Shown here one piece after another: positions 55,757 to 64,000 of a stretch of 64,000 nucleotides of DNA. Below the pieces are notes generated by a model that searched no databases, had not been told where the DNA came from, and saw only the letters and a program-made list of their open reading frames with translations. The DNA comes from Octadecabacter sp. (GTDB taxonomy: Bacteria > Pseudomonadota > Alphaproteobacteria > Rhodobacterales > Rhodobacteraceae), in NCBI GenBank assembly GCA_018608045.1, contig JABBAI010000086.1, positions 1 to 64,000 on the forward strand, written 5' to 3'. The translations under genes and the position numbers were made by a program. How positions within the stretch are numbered: the first letter of the stretch is position 1; each line of letters opens with the position of its first letter.

Positions 55757-55783
55757 TTAGCACTCACATCATGCGAGTGCTAG
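55757..55783. promoter_or_regulatory. CIRCE operator of groESL
   Basis: TTAGCACTC (55757-55765), nine bases, GAGTGCTAG (55775-55783): the HrcA-binding inverted repeat with one mismatch (final A to G). It overlaps the expected transcription start of groESL. Confidence 0.9.
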
Positions 55784-55790
55784 CAGAGGG

Positions 55791-55819
55791 TAGTTAGGCA
55801 TGTGATGGAACCAAGTCAA
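55791..55819 (-). promoter_or_regulatory. Sigma70 promoter of groESL
   Basis: On the minus strand TTGACT (55819-55814), 17 bases, TAACTA (55796-55791), just upstream of CIRCE. Confidence 0.75.
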
Positions 55820-56027
55820 CAGGTGGGTGTGTGGTTTTTTGAACTGGCGTCAAACAAGGCTGACATTGGCGGATCAGCCCCGCGCTGCATGGCCCCATTT
55901 GATCGCACTTAACGGGCACCCTTAAATTGGTTTCACCATCTGCGGCCCGCCAGGTTGGAATGGCCCTCGCTCCCGAATGCATCAGCCGCTACACTTCAAC
56001 ACGCAAAGTTCACCAAAGGGGCCCATC

Positions 56028-57010
56028 ATGTTTCGTCTTTTCGTTTTCCTGATCGTCTGTTTGCCAACCTTTGCGCAGGCCCAGTGCAATGGCGTTGGGT
56101 TTTGGCCCTCACTGACGGACACGCAGCAGGCCGAATTGATCCAGCGGTCCGCCGACACGCCGTTTGGCACAGGAAACTTTTGGCAAGCGACCCGCGGGGA
56201 CGCAACGTTGTCGATTGTCGGTACTCTCCATCTGCCCGACCCGCGCCACGACCCCATCATAGACAAAATAGGCCCCCGACTGGCCGCCACCGATCTGCTG
56301 CTGGTTGAGGCCACGCTGGACGATCAAGCCGCCATGCAAACCCACATGGCGCGCAACCCCGATCTAATGACATTGACCCATGGGACCACCCTTCCCGAAC
56401 GCCTTGATCCGGATGTCTGGGCTGCAATTAGGGACGCCGCCGCCGCGCGCGGTGTGCCCGGATTTATGGCCGCTAAGATGCAGCCCTGGTTCTTGTCCCT
56501 GACCCTGTCGATGCCGGCCTGTGCCCTCTCTGCGATGGCCAGCGGGGACGTTGGGCTGGATGCATTGTTGATGCGCCGTGCCGCGGAACAAGGCACACCC
56601 GTTGCCGCCCTCGAACCTTGGCACGACATGTTCGACTTCTGTCATAGGGCACGTTTGATGAACAAATTGAGGCCCTTTCGGTTGGGCTGATCGATCCCTC
56701 CCTTCAGGACGCAATGATCGTTTCAGTCGTCGATTTCTACTTCGAAGAACAATCCGCCAAGGCTTGGTACATGTCCGAATTTTTGGGTGATTATCTGCCC
56801 GAAGACGCCGCTGATTTGCTCAACGAACAATTGGCCGAACTCGAAGACGTTCTTCTTATTCAGCGAAACCGCAACTGGATTGACGTAATCGCGCAGGCCG
56901 CGACACAGCACGATGACATCTTCATCGGGTTTGGCGCTGCGCATTTGTTTGGCACAGACGGTGTTTTGCAACTGCTGGAAAACGAAGGCTGGACGATCAC
57001 CGCGTTCTAA
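56028..57010 (+). pseudogene. TraB/GumN-family protein, frameshifted in a G run
   Basis: A predicted exported protein of the TraB/GumN-like group (possible metalloprotease-like, erythromycin-esterase-like fold). Signal peptide MFRLFVFLIVCLPTFAQA. SIVGTLHLPDPRHD near residue 67 is the first conserved motif, with LLLVEATLDD after it. At 56647-56649 there are three G. Four would keep the frame and give RGTFDEQIEALSVGLIDPSLQDA followed by the rest of the protein to 57010, including the C-terminal motif FIGFGAAHLFGTDGV. With three G the first frame stops at 56690. Either a real mutation or a sequencing error. Confidence 0.78.
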
Positions 57011-57663
57011 ACGTCGCCCCAGTCCATCAGGCCTTTTTTGCCCGCAACCGTCAGCCCGTAGACGCCGCGTTCAACCCGCTTGAACCACCCGTAATGATCA
57101 TCCGCCATGATCTTTGTGGCCACGGGCACCTCTGCCCATTCGGCAACTTTCGCGCCCTTGCTGGGGCCATGCACCGCCAAAAACCGCGCGCATTTTAACG
57201 CATCCTGGCGATACCCTGTCACGATGCCATGGCGCGTTGCACCGCCCTCGTTTGGATCGCCGTCAAGCCGGTCAAACGCGCGCAGCATCGCCTTTTTCTT
57301 CTTTTTTAACTTACGGGCGGCATAGGGGCCGGGGTCGGCCAAAGCCTCAACAAATCCGTCGCGCAATCGCACCGTCAGCACGCCAAGGCCCAGACGCCGC
57401 GCCAGTTTGACGTTGGACCGCAGCGCCTTGTCCTTACCGCCCGCAGGCACCGCCACATAGACGTCATCGGTCACGGCCAGCCGTTCGATCCCTTGGTGAA
57501 ACAACGCCAGCGAAAACCCGAGCTTGAGTTCGACAACAACCACATCGTCCCCACGCCGTGCCACAACATCTGCGGCCCCGACCTCGCCTTTGACGTCATA
57601 TCCTTGCCGCGTCAGATACGCCTTTACGGGCGCATAAAGATCAGCCTCTTTTGCCTTGCTCAC
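57007..57663 (-). CDS. DUF2161 domain protein, predicted PD-(D/E)XK nuclease-like
   Basis: A 218-aa protein. The N-terminal part has ADVVARRGDDVVVVELKLGFSLALFHQ, which looks like a PD-(D/E)XK active site (D...ELK), near residues 32-58. A Lys-rich stretch KLKKKKKAML follows, and the C-terminus carries a winged-helix-like region. The DUF2161 family is common in Rhodobacteraceae. Substrate unknown. It is divergent from ppaC. Confidence 0.78.
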   Translation of the reverse strand: MSKAKEADLYAPVKAYLTRQGYDVKGEVGAADVVARRGDDVVVVELKLGFSLALFHQGIERLAVTDDVYVAVPAGGKDKALRSNVKLARRLGLGVLTVRLRDGFVEALADPGPYAARKLKKKKKAMLRAFDRLDGDPNEGGATRHGIVTGYRQDALKCARFLAVHGPSKGAKVAEWAEVPVATKIMADDHYGWFKRVERGVYGLTVAGKKGLMDWGDV

Positions 57664-57754
57664 ACCGCATAGCCCCTTTGTTCAGCTGCCCCGTGACAGA
57701 TGCGTATCCCATGCGTATAAGGCCGCAAATCCCATCCGAAAAGGCATGCAAATC

Positions 57755-58672
57755 ATGACAACCCTCGTATTTGGCCACAAGGCCCCCGACACCGATACCC
57801 TTGGCTCTGCGCTGATCTGGGCTTGGTACATGAACCACGTCGGTGGTGACGCTGCAGCCAAACTGCTGGGCACACCCAACACAGAAGCTTCGTTTGTCGC
57901 AACACGCTGGGGCTTTGATCAGCCCGAGATCATCGCAGACGTCGCCGACGGCCAGCCTTGCGTGATCGTCGACACAAACAACCCAGCCGAGCTGCCCGCA
58001 AACATCAACGGCGCGGACGTCACAGCGATCATCGACCACCACAAACTTGTTGGCGGGCTGGAAACCAAAGGTCCGATCGATATCACGATCCGCCCGCTGG
58101 CCTGCACCGCGACGATCATGCACGACCTGATGGGCGATCACGCGGCGCATATGCCCGACGCAATCAAAGGCCTGATGCTGTCGTGCATCCTGTCGGACAC
58201 TCTCGAATTCCGCTCCCCCACAACGACCGACACGGACCGTGATCTGGCCGTTGCATTGGCTGCACAGCTGGGCATCGCAGTTCCGGACTACGCCGCTGAA
58301 ATGTTCGCCGCGAAATCAGATGTATCGGCATTTTCCGACGCGGAACTGCTGCGCATGGACAGTAAAGAATTCACCGTGGATGGCACCGCCTTTCGCGTGT
58401 CGGTTCTTGAAACCACGGCGCCCGCAATCGTGCTGGACCGCAAAGCTTCCATCATGAAGTCCATGACAGCCGTCGCGGCCGAAGATGGCGTCGATCAGGT
58501 GTTGTTGTTCGTGGTCGATATCTTGAACGAAGAAGCCACGCTGCTGATCCCCAACGACATGGTCAAATCCGTCGCTGAAAAATCCTTCGGCGTGTCTGTG
58601 TCCGGCGACAACGTGGTTCTGCCTGGCATCATGAGCCGCAAAAAACAGATCATCCCGTCCCTGAGGGTCTGA
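57755..58672 (+). CDS. ppaC: Manganese-dependent inorganic pyrophosphatase
   Basis: Family II pyrophosphatase (305 aa), DHH superfamily. Starts MTTLVFGHKAPDTDTLGSALIWAW with the metal-binding His and Asp residues. VIVDTNNPAEL near 72, the DHHK motif near 91 and LSDTLEFRSPTTTDTD follow, and the C-terminal DHHA2 domain ends with SRKKQIIPSL. The ATG at 57755 is preferred over a start 33 codons up. Terminator follows. Confidence 0.94.
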   Translation: MTTLVFGHKAPDTDTLGSALIWAWYMNHVGGDAAAKLLGTPNTEASFVATRWGFDQPEIIADVADGQPCVIVDTNNPAELPANINGADVTAIIDHHKLVGGLETKGPIDITIRPLACTATIMHDLMGDHAAHMPDAIKGLMLSCILSDTLEFRSPTTTDTDRDLAVALAAQLGIAVPDYAAEMFAAKSDVSAFSDAELLRMDSKEFTVDGTAFRVSVLETTAPAIVLDRKASIMKSMTAVAAEDGVDQVLLFVVDILNEEATLLIPNDMVKSVAEKSFGVSVSGDNVVLPGIMSRKKQIIPSLRV

Positions 58673-58690
58673 TCTTTTCAATCCATTGAA

Positions 58691-58724
58691 AAGGGCGTCT
58701 AATCTGCGGGTTAGGCGCCCTTTT
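58691..58724 (+). terminator. Terminator of ppaC
   Basis: AAGGGCGTCTAA (58691-58702), loop of eight, TTAGGCGCCCTT (58711-58722) with one G-U pair, then TT. Confidence 0.8.
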
Positions 58725-58759
58725 ACGTTCGCCCCGCCCTTTTTTCGAAAGAACCCGAG

Positions 58760-59632
58760 ATGTCCCAAATCGTTAACACCTTCGCCGAAATATCCGATCA
58801 ATATGATGTGGCTTTTGTGGACCTTTGGGGCTGCATGCACAACGGCATCACACCGTTTGAAAGCGCCGTGAAAGCGATGGCAGACTACCGCGAACGGGGC
58901 GGTAAGGTCGTATTGGTCACGAATTCACCGCGCCCTTGGGACAGCGTCGCAGAACAATTATCGGACATGGGCATGGCAGTATGTTGGGACGCAATCGCTA
59001 CATCGGGCGACAGCGCACGCGCAGCCATGTTTCGCGGATCAGTCGGGTCCAAAGTATATTTCATGGGCGAAACGCCCCGCGACGATGACTTCTTCAAGCC
59101 ATTGAACATCATAGAAAATCCTGTCGAAATCCAAAAGGTACCTCTCGATCAGGCGGAGGGCATCGTGTGTTGCGGGCCCTTTGACACGCAAGCGCCAATT
59201 GACGCAAACCGCGCCGATTTTCTGTACGCGAAATCCAAGGGGCTGAAGCTGCTCTGCGCAAACCCCGACATTATCGTGGATCGCGGCGACTCCCGCGAAT
59301 GGTGCGCAGGTGCCTTGGCCGCGCTTTATACCGAAATGGGCGGTGAAAGCCTGTATTTCGGCAAACCGCATCCGCCGATCTACGACCTTGCGCGCCGTCG
59401 CTACGCCGCGTTAATGGATTCGATGTCCGACCCGCGCATTATCGCCATCGGAGACGGGATTCGCACGGACATCCTTGGCGGCCAACAAGAAGACATCGAC
59501 AGCCTTTTCATCACCGGTGGGCTAGCCGCCGCAGAAACAAAAACGGTGACGCAGCCCGATCAAGCGGCGCTAAACGCCTATATTGAAACGGAAAAAGTCA
59601 CACCAACCTATGCGATTGGTTTCTTGCGGTAA
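58760..59632 (+). CDS. HAD-superfamily hydrolase (TIGR01459-like, sugar phosphatase type)
   Basis: A 290-aa haloacid dehalogenase-like phosphatase of the IIA group. Motif I DLWGCMHNG near residue 21 (with the nucleophile Asp), motif II VVLVTNSPRPW near 49, motif III with YFGKPHPPIYDLA near 195 and motif IV AIGDGIRTDILGG near 233 are all visible. Substrate unknown. Confidence 0.87.
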   Translation: MSQIVNTFAEISDQYDVAFVDLWGCMHNGITPFESAVKAMADYRERGGKVVLVTNSPRPWDSVAEQLSDMGMAVCWDAIATSGDSARAAMFRGSVGSKVYFMGETPRDDDFFKPLNIIENPVEIQKVPLDQAEGIVCCGPFDTQAPIDANRADFLYAKSKGLKLLCANPDIIVDRGDSREWCAGALAALYTEMGGESLYFGKPHPPIYDLARRRYAALMDSMSDPRIIAIGDGIRTDILGGQQEDIDSLFITGGLAAAETKTVTQPDQAALNAYIETEKVTPTYAIGFLR

Positions 59633-59644
59633 GGTAAGAATGGC

Positions 59645-59674
59645 TTGACTCATGTTGCGCCCGAAAGGTAATAA
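59645..59674 (+). promoter_or_regulatory. Sigma70 promoter of the MaoC-ribF-ycgN operon
   Basis: TTGACT (59645-59650), 18 bases, TAATAA (59669-59674), 41 bases before the MaoC start. Confidence 0.6.
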
Positions 59675-59714
59675 AGTTTCAACCAATACGCGTTAGAAGT
59701 TTTATTATTACCCA

Positions 59715-60182
59715 ATGGATGATGGCATGCTCGATACAAATTCAAACAACGACCTGCGCGGCACGATCTGTATCGAAGATATCGAAATCGGCATGACGCG
59801 CAGTTTGCGCAAGATTATCACGGACCGCGACATCGAATTGTTCGCTGAAATCTCAACCGATCATAACCCCGTCCACCTTGATGACGACTATGCCCGCGAC
59901 ACGATCTTTGAGGGGCGCATCGCTCACGGGATGCTGACAGCGGGCCTTATTTCAGCGGTTATTGGTGAACAGCTGCCCGGCCACGGCACGGTTTACCTTG
60001 GTCAAAGCCTAAAATTCCTCGCGCCGGTGCGTCCCGGCGACATGGTCGAAGCCTTCGTCACCGTGACCGACATGGACATCAGCAAACGCAAAGTGACCAT
60101 GGAAACCTATTGCGAAATCGACGGCAAAAAAGTGCTAAAGGGGGAGGCGGTCGTCCTCGCTCCGTCGCGTAAATTCGACTGA
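59715..60182 (+). CDS. MaoC family dehydratase ((R)-specific enoyl-CoA hydratase type)
   Basis: A 155-aa hot-dog-fold hydratase. The catalytic Asp-His region STDHNPVHLDDDYARD lies near residues 52-67, followed by GRIAHGMLTAGL and the C-terminal SLKFLAPVRPGDMVEAFVTV. Such enzymes hydrate enoyl-CoA in fatty acid or PHA metabolism. An ATG two codons further on (59727) is a possible alternative start. Next gene is ribF. Confidence 0.85.
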   Translation: MDDGMLDTNSNNDLRGTICIEDIEIGMTRSLRKIITDRDIELFAEISTDHNPVHLDDDYARDTIFEGRIAHGMLTAGLISAVIGEQLPGHGTVYLGQSLKFLAPVRPGDMVEAFVTVTDMDISKRKVTMETYCEIDGKKVLKGEAVVLAPSRKFD

Positions 60183-60218
60183 TCTTGCACCCTTCGGCAT
60201 GGCGCGCTACGAAACCCT

Positions 60219-61151
60219 ATGCGCATCATCCGAGACCCCGCCTTCATTGCACAATCTGACCGCGGCGCCGCTGCGGCCATCGGCAACTTTGACGGCGTAC
60301 ATCTGGGCCACCAAGCGGTCATCGACCTGACCAAATCGGTGGCAAACGGCGCACGATTGGGCATTTTGACATTTGAACCCCACCCGCGCGACCACTTCGC
60401 ACCCGACGCAGCGCCATTTCGCCTCATGAACGCCGCTGCCAAGGCCAACCGGCTTGAAAAACTGGGGGTTGAACGCCTGTACGAAGTTCCGTTCAACGCG
60501 GCCCTCGCTGAGCTGACGCCGCGTGAATTTGCGCAAACAGTGATCAAAGATCGCCTTGGACTGACCCATGTTGTCGTCGGGCAGGACTTTTGTTTCGGCA
60601 AAGACCGCGCGGGCAATGCGCAAGGCCTCAAGGACTACGGGACCGACATGGGTTTTGGCGTCACGATTGCCCCCATGCTCGCCACATCTGCGGGCAACGT
60701 GTCCTCAACCGCGATCCGCAAGGCCTTGACCAATGGCACCCCGCGTATTGCCGCCGAAATGCTGGGCCATTGGCACCGCATCGATGGGCCCGTGATCAAA
60801 GGCGATCAGCGTGGCCGCGACCTTGGATATCCCACTGCGAATATGTCGATCGACGGTCTGCATCCGCCAAAATTCGGTGTCTATGCGGTGAAGGTCGACG
60901 TGTTGGAAGGCCCGCACAAAGGCACTTATGATGGTGCCGCATCCATTGGCGTACGCCCGATGTTTGGCGTGAACACCCCGAATTGTGAAAGCTTTCTCTT
61001 TGATTTTTCCGGTGATTTATACGGCACTCAAATCAGCGTCGCGCTTGTGGACTACCTTCGCGGCGAAGAAAAATTCGACGGTCTTGAGGCATTGATCACC
61101 CAGATGGACGCCGATTGCGACCGCGCGCGCGGGATCTTGAAAGATGTCTGA
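60219..61151 (+). CDS. ribF: Bifunctional riboflavin kinase/FAD synthetase
   Basis: RibF (310 aa) makes FMN from riboflavin and FAD from FMN. N-terminal nucleotidyltransferase domain: AAIGNFDGVHLGHQAV near residue 19, SSTAIRKALTNG near 167. C-terminal flavokinase domain: GRDLGYPTANM near 202 and SIGVRPMFGVNTPNCESFLFDF. The 3' end overlaps ycgN by eight bases. Confidence 0.95.
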   Translation: MRIIRDPAFIAQSDRGAAAAIGNFDGVHLGHQAVIDLTKSVANGARLGILTFEPHPRDHFAPDAAPFRLMNAAAKANRLEKLGVERLYEVPFNAALAELTPREFAQTVIKDRLGLTHVVVGQDFCFGKDRAGNAQGLKDYGTDMGFGVTIAPMLATSAGNVSSTAIRKALTNGTPRIAAEMLGHWHRIDGPVIKGDQRGRDLGYPTANMSIDGLHPPKFGVYAVKVDVLEGPHKGTYDGAASIGVRPMFGVNTPNCESFLFDFSGDLYGTQISVALVDYLRGEEKFDGLEALITQMDADCDRARGILKDV

Positions 61152-61614
61152 CCCGATCAACCGCGACGACATCCGACCAGAATTCTGGTCCCACGTGCCA
61201 TTGTCAAAAATGACGAAGCCCGAATGGGAAGCGCTGTGTGATGGTTGCGGGAAATGCTGCCTCAACAAGCTCGAAGACGAGGACACCGGCGAGGTCGTGA
61301 TGACCCGCGTCGCCTGCAAGTTGCTAGATGATACGACGTGCCATTGTTCGCTCTACCCTAAGCGGCACAATTACGTGCCCGAATGTATCATTCTGACGCC
61401 AAAGACGATTGAAGACAACATGTACTGGCTGCCCCAAACTTGCGCCTATCGCCTTATTTATGAAAGCAAAAACCTGTTCCACTGGCACCCTTTGGTGTCG
61501 GGTGATCCGCAGTCTGTGCATGACGCTGGCGTGTCCGTTCAGGGCCTCACGATATCTGAGGCCAACACCCCGGAAGACGACTGGGAAGACCACATCATTG
61601 AGGAGCCATTATAA
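61144..61614 (+). CDS. YcgN family cysteine cluster protein
   Basis: A 156-aa protein of the YkgJ/YcgN (UPF0153/UPF0260) family with a cysteine cluster CDGCGKCCLNKL near residue 33 and further cysteines (CKLLDDTTCHCSLYPKRHNYVPEC), likely binding zinc or iron-sulfur. Overlaps ribF by eight bases and shares one base with the following threonine aldolase. Function unknown. Confidence 0.88.
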   Translation: MSDPINRDDIRPEFWSHVPLSKMTKPEWEALCDGCGKCCLNKLEDEDTGEVVMTRVACKLLDDTTCHCSLYPKRHNYVPECIILTPKTIEDNMYWLPQTCAYRLIYESKNLFHWHPLVSGDPQSVHDAGVSVQGLTISEANTPEDDWEDHIIEEPL

Positions 61615-62654
61615 TGTTTTTCGCATCCGACAACTCCGGCCCTGCCCACCCAAAAGTGATGGACGCGATGATGCGCGCCAACGAAGGATACCGTTTCGGA
61701 TACGGTGCAGACCCTGAAATGGACCGCGTGACGGCGATGATCCGCGATCTGTTCGAAGCGCCAGAGGCCGCCGTTTATCTGGTTGCCACAGGCACGGCGG
61801 CTAATTCAATCGCGCTTGCGACGTTGTCGGATCCTTGGCAGACAATTTTCTGCACCAAGCTGTCCCACATCAATGAAGACGAATGCAACGCACCTGAATT
61901 TTACTCGGGCGCAAAGCTGACGATGGTCAAAGACGAAAACGCCAAGATGACGCCCGCAACCTTGCGCGCTGCGATGTCGGCCGAAGAAACCCGCGGCGTG
62001 CATGGCCCCCAACGTGGCCCAGTGTCGATCACGCAAGTCACTGAAAAGGGTACGGTTTATACCCTGGATGAGATCAAAGCGCTGACAGAAATTGCCAAAG
62101 AATTCGGCGTTGCGACCCATCTTGACGGTGCGCGGTTTGCCAATGCCATCATCGGCTTGGGGTGCACGCCTGCGGAAATGACATGGAAGGCAGGCATTGA
62201 TTGTGTCTGCTTTGGCGGCACCAAGAACGGGTTGATGGGCGTCGAAGCGGTCGTCTTTTTCGACCCAAAACACGCTTGGGAATTCGAACTTCGCCGCAAA
62301 CGGGGGGCGCATCTATTTTCAAAACACCGCTATCTATCCGCCCAAATGGAAGCGTATTTGACAGATAACCTTTGGCACGATCTTGCGAGCAAAGCGAACG
62401 CATCCGGCCAACGCCTCGCCGACGGGTTGCGCGGATCAAACGTCGTGACGTTTCCGTACCAGCCCGAAGCAAACCTGATGTTCTTTGAAGCCCCACGCGC
62501 GTTGCACAAAAAGGTGCAGGCGGCAGGTGCGCAATACTATGTCATGGGGTCATTGGACGGGGACGACGACGAAATGGTCCTTGGCCGTCTTGTCTGTGAT
62601 TGGTCCGTGGGGTCGGACGGCGTGGATGAATTCCTCGCCGCCCTGAAGGCTTAA
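61614..62654 (+). CDS. ltaE: Low-specificity L-threonine aldolase
   Basis: PLP-dependent beta-eliminating lyase family enzyme (346 aa) that splits L-threonine or L-allo-threonine to glycine and acetaldehyde. Motifs: LVATGTAANSIAL near residue 45, HLDGARFANAI near 164 with the PLP-binding Asp, and the lysine in CFGGTKNGLMGVEA near 200. Convergent with the isomerase gene, overlapping by four bases. Confidence 0.9.
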   Translation: MFFASDNSGPAHPKVMDAMMRANEGYRFGYGADPEMDRVTAMIRDLFEAPEAAVYLVATGTAANSIALATLSDPWQTIFCTKLSHINEDECNAPEFYSGAKLTMVKDENAKMTPATLRAAMSAEETRGVHGPQRGPVSITQVTEKGTVYTLDEIKALTEIAKEFGVATHLDGARFANAIIGLGCTPAEMTWKAGIDCVCFGGTKNGLMGVEAVVFFDPKHAWEFELRRKRGAHLFSKHRYLSAQMEAYLTDNLWHDLASKANASGQRLADGLRGSNVVTFPYQPEANLMFFEAPRALHKKVQAAGAQYYVMGSLDGDDDEMVLGRLVCDWSVGSDGVDEFLAALKA

Positions 62655-63247
62655 AATTCGCCAGACAAATGACGGTCCAGATCGTTCAACCGGTCTTGGC
62701 CCCAGAACCGTTCATCCTTGTCCGAGATAAAGAATGGCGCGCCGAAGACGCCCTTCGCGACCGCCTCTTCCAGGTTGCGCGCATAGGTGTCGGCCCCTTC
62801 CAGCAACCCGCTGTCTGCGAGCGCGGGATCAAACCCTGTTTCTTCCAGACACGCACGGATCACGTCGTCTTCTGCGATGTTTTTGTCGTCCGCCCAGCAG
62901 GCTTTGGTCAGCGCCTGCACCAACGCGCCGACATTTCCACCAGCGTTTTGCGCGGCAATGATCGCGTAGGATGACGGGGCAATGTTGGTGGGCCAATGGG
63001 CAGGTTTAATTGTGAACGGCAAATCCGTGACAAGTGCGCGGCGGCGCATGTCCTGAAGGCGGTATTCTTGACGGTTCACATGGCGCTGACCCGGTGGAAT
63101 GCCCCCCGTTTCCCCAAACAGCCCCATGATATCCAGAGGTTTATACGTCACCGTCGCGCCGTGCTTTGCGACGATTTTTTCAAACTCCGGACCCGCGAGG
63201 TATGTGAACGGTGAAATCGTCGCGAGGTAATAGTCGATATGGGCCAT
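62651..63247 (-). CDS. 2-hydroxychromene-2-carboxylate isomerase (DsbA-like)
   Basis: A 198-aa thioredoxin-fold enzyme of the HCCA isomerase group, GST-kappa like. N-terminal DYYLATISPFTYLAG carries the glutathione-site serine. The AFF.SDKDERFWGQDRLNDL end is typical. Members act on naphthalene catabolism intermediates; in Roseobacter relatives the substrate is often unclear. Confidence 0.88.
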   Translation of the reverse strand: MAHIDYYLATISPFTYLAGPEFEKIVAKHGATVTYKPLDIMGLFGETGGIPPGQRHVNRQEYRLQDMRRRALVTDLPFTIKPAHWPTNIAPSSYAIIAAQNAGGNVGALVQALTKACWADDKNIAEDDVIRACLEETGFDPALADSGLLEGADTYARNLEEAVAKGVFGAPFFISDKDERFWGQDRLNDLDRHLSGEF

Positions 63248-63345
63248 TTGGCTCTCCTTTAGGGGCGGTCATTTGTTGGTGAGACCCCACGGTCGTGCTA
63301 CGCAGTGTCAACGCTGCGAATCTGTCATCCGGGGATCATTGACAC

Positions 63346-64000
63346 ATGCCAAATCTTATCGAACCAAAACTCATTTCCGGTAACGCGAATATGCCGCTCG
63401 CCAAGGCCGTTGCAAAACGGATGTCGATGCATCGTGGCGTGAACGTCGGCCTTGTGGATGCGCGGGTTGAACGGTTCAACGACGGTGAGATTTTTGTCGA
63501 AGTCTATGAAAACGTGCGCGGCGAGGACATGTATGTCATCCAACCGACGTCTAACCCCGCCAACGATAACTTAATGGAATTGTTGATTATTTCGGATGCA
63601 CTACGCCGTTCGTCCGCCGCACGTATTACGGCAGTCATCCCTTATTTCGGCTATGCCCGCCAAGATCGCCGATCTAAGGCACGCACACCGATCACGGCCA
63701 AACTGGTCGCGAACATGATGGTTGAAGCGGGCATCGAACGGGTCCTGACCCTTGATTTGCATGCCACCCAAATTCAGGGCTTCTTCGATATTCCCGTGGA
63801 TAACCTTTATGCGTCACCGGTCTTTGCGCTTGATGCGATGCATCACTTCAAAGGCCAGATGGAAGACGTCATGGTTGTGTCACCCGATGTTGGCGGCGTG
63901 GCCCGTGCCCGCGATTTGGCGCAGCGCATCGGCGCGCCTTTGTCCATCGTCGACAAGCGCCGTGGTAAACCCGGTGAAGTTGCTGAAATGACAGTGATTG
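63346..64000 (+). CDS. prs: Ribose-phosphate pyrophosphokinase (3' part cut by window)
   Basis: Phosphoribosyl-diphosphate synthetase, which makes PRPP for purine, pyrimidine, His and Trp synthesis. The first 218 codons are in the window. Visible are [38 protein letters not shown], the [23 protein letters not shown] flexible loop, and [21 protein letters not shown]. Frame runs to the last base. Confidence 0.95.
   Translation, partial: MPNLIEPKLISGNANMPLAKAVAKRMSMHRGVNVGLVDARVERFNDGEIFVEVYENVRGEDMYVIQPTSNPANDNLMELLIISDALRRSSAARITAVIPYFGYARQDRRSKARTPITAKLVANMMVEAGIERVLTLDLHATQIQGFFDIPVDNLYASPVFALDAMHHFKGQMEDVMVVSPDVGGVARARDLAQRIGAPLSIVDKRRGKPGEVAEMTVI

Larger units (their letters stand above)
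55704..56027. other. 324-base divergent intergenic region (groES / TraB-like)
   Basis: No gene seen beyond the groESL promoter and CIRCE (listed separately). The stretch 55820-56027 shows no recognised signal. Confidence 0.5.

Overview
The window looks like a chromosomal core region of an alphaproteobacterium, most likely Rhodobacteraceae of the Roseobacter group (Loktanella/Octadecabacter-like). This is inferred from moderately GC-rich coding DNA, the alphaproteobacterial order ruvCAB - ybgC - tolQRAB - pal - cpoB - tilS - ftsH, DUF1127, DUF1150, DUF2161 and Hint-domain proteins typical of that family, a CoA-transferase pair, phosphatidylcholine synthase, and a Sat-CysC sulfate-activation enzyme. 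I saw no rRNA, tRNA, insertion sequence, prophage or CRISPR array. Both ends cut genes: topA lacks its first codons and prs lacks its 3' part.

Layout. 1-8.3 kb: topA, scoAB, an ATPase pseudogene, then the DEXH helicase and PdeM pair of the ligase-associated DNA-damage set. 8.3-12.5 kb (minus): a membrane LytTR regulator, the one-carbon genes folD and fhs, and a MOSC protein. 12.6-24.5 kb (minus): one long envelope and recombination block running from ruvCAB through ybgC, tolQRAB, pal, cpoB and tilS to ftsH, closed by a strong terminator. 24.5-34.5 kb: DUF1127, prmA, an MFS transporter, priA, LysE, an Fsa-type aldolase, DUF484, xerC, pcs and ogt. 34.5-45.3 kb: ileS, a frameshifted FAD monooxygenase, ubiK, the lgt - midA - pgeF operon, a Hint protein, an Lrp regulator and trxB. 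45.3-47.5 kb: a winged-helix/ATP-sulfurylase/APS-kinase fusion behind a double-dyad operator. 47.7-57 kb: a decayed membrane protein, an AstE-like deacylase, the hsp20-DUF1150 heat-shock unit, purEK, a lipase, a Nudix hydrolase, a small complete transcription unit with a sigma32-like promoter, groESL with CIRCE, and a frameshifted TraB/GumN protein. 57-64 kb: DUF2161, Mn-pyrophosphatase, a HAD hydrolase, the MaoC - ribF - ycgN - threonine aldolase cluster, an HCCA isomerase and prs.

The most interesting points are these. (1) A MarR/EPS-type winged helix is fused in frame to Sat-CysC. The old ribosome-binding site is still visible at the junction, the expected start codon reads ATA, and two 16-bp dyads lie just upstream of the fused gene. 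(2) A 44-codon ORF next to groEL has its own heat-shock-like promoter, Shine-Dalgarno sequence and terminator. (3) Five genes carry lesions: an ATPase with stops and a broken Walker A, three genes with small indels (two in G or GC runs), and a Hint gene whose 5' end looks frameshifted. These reflect gene decay, or in the indel cases possibly sequencing error.

All family assignments come from reading motifs by eye. No database search was possible.
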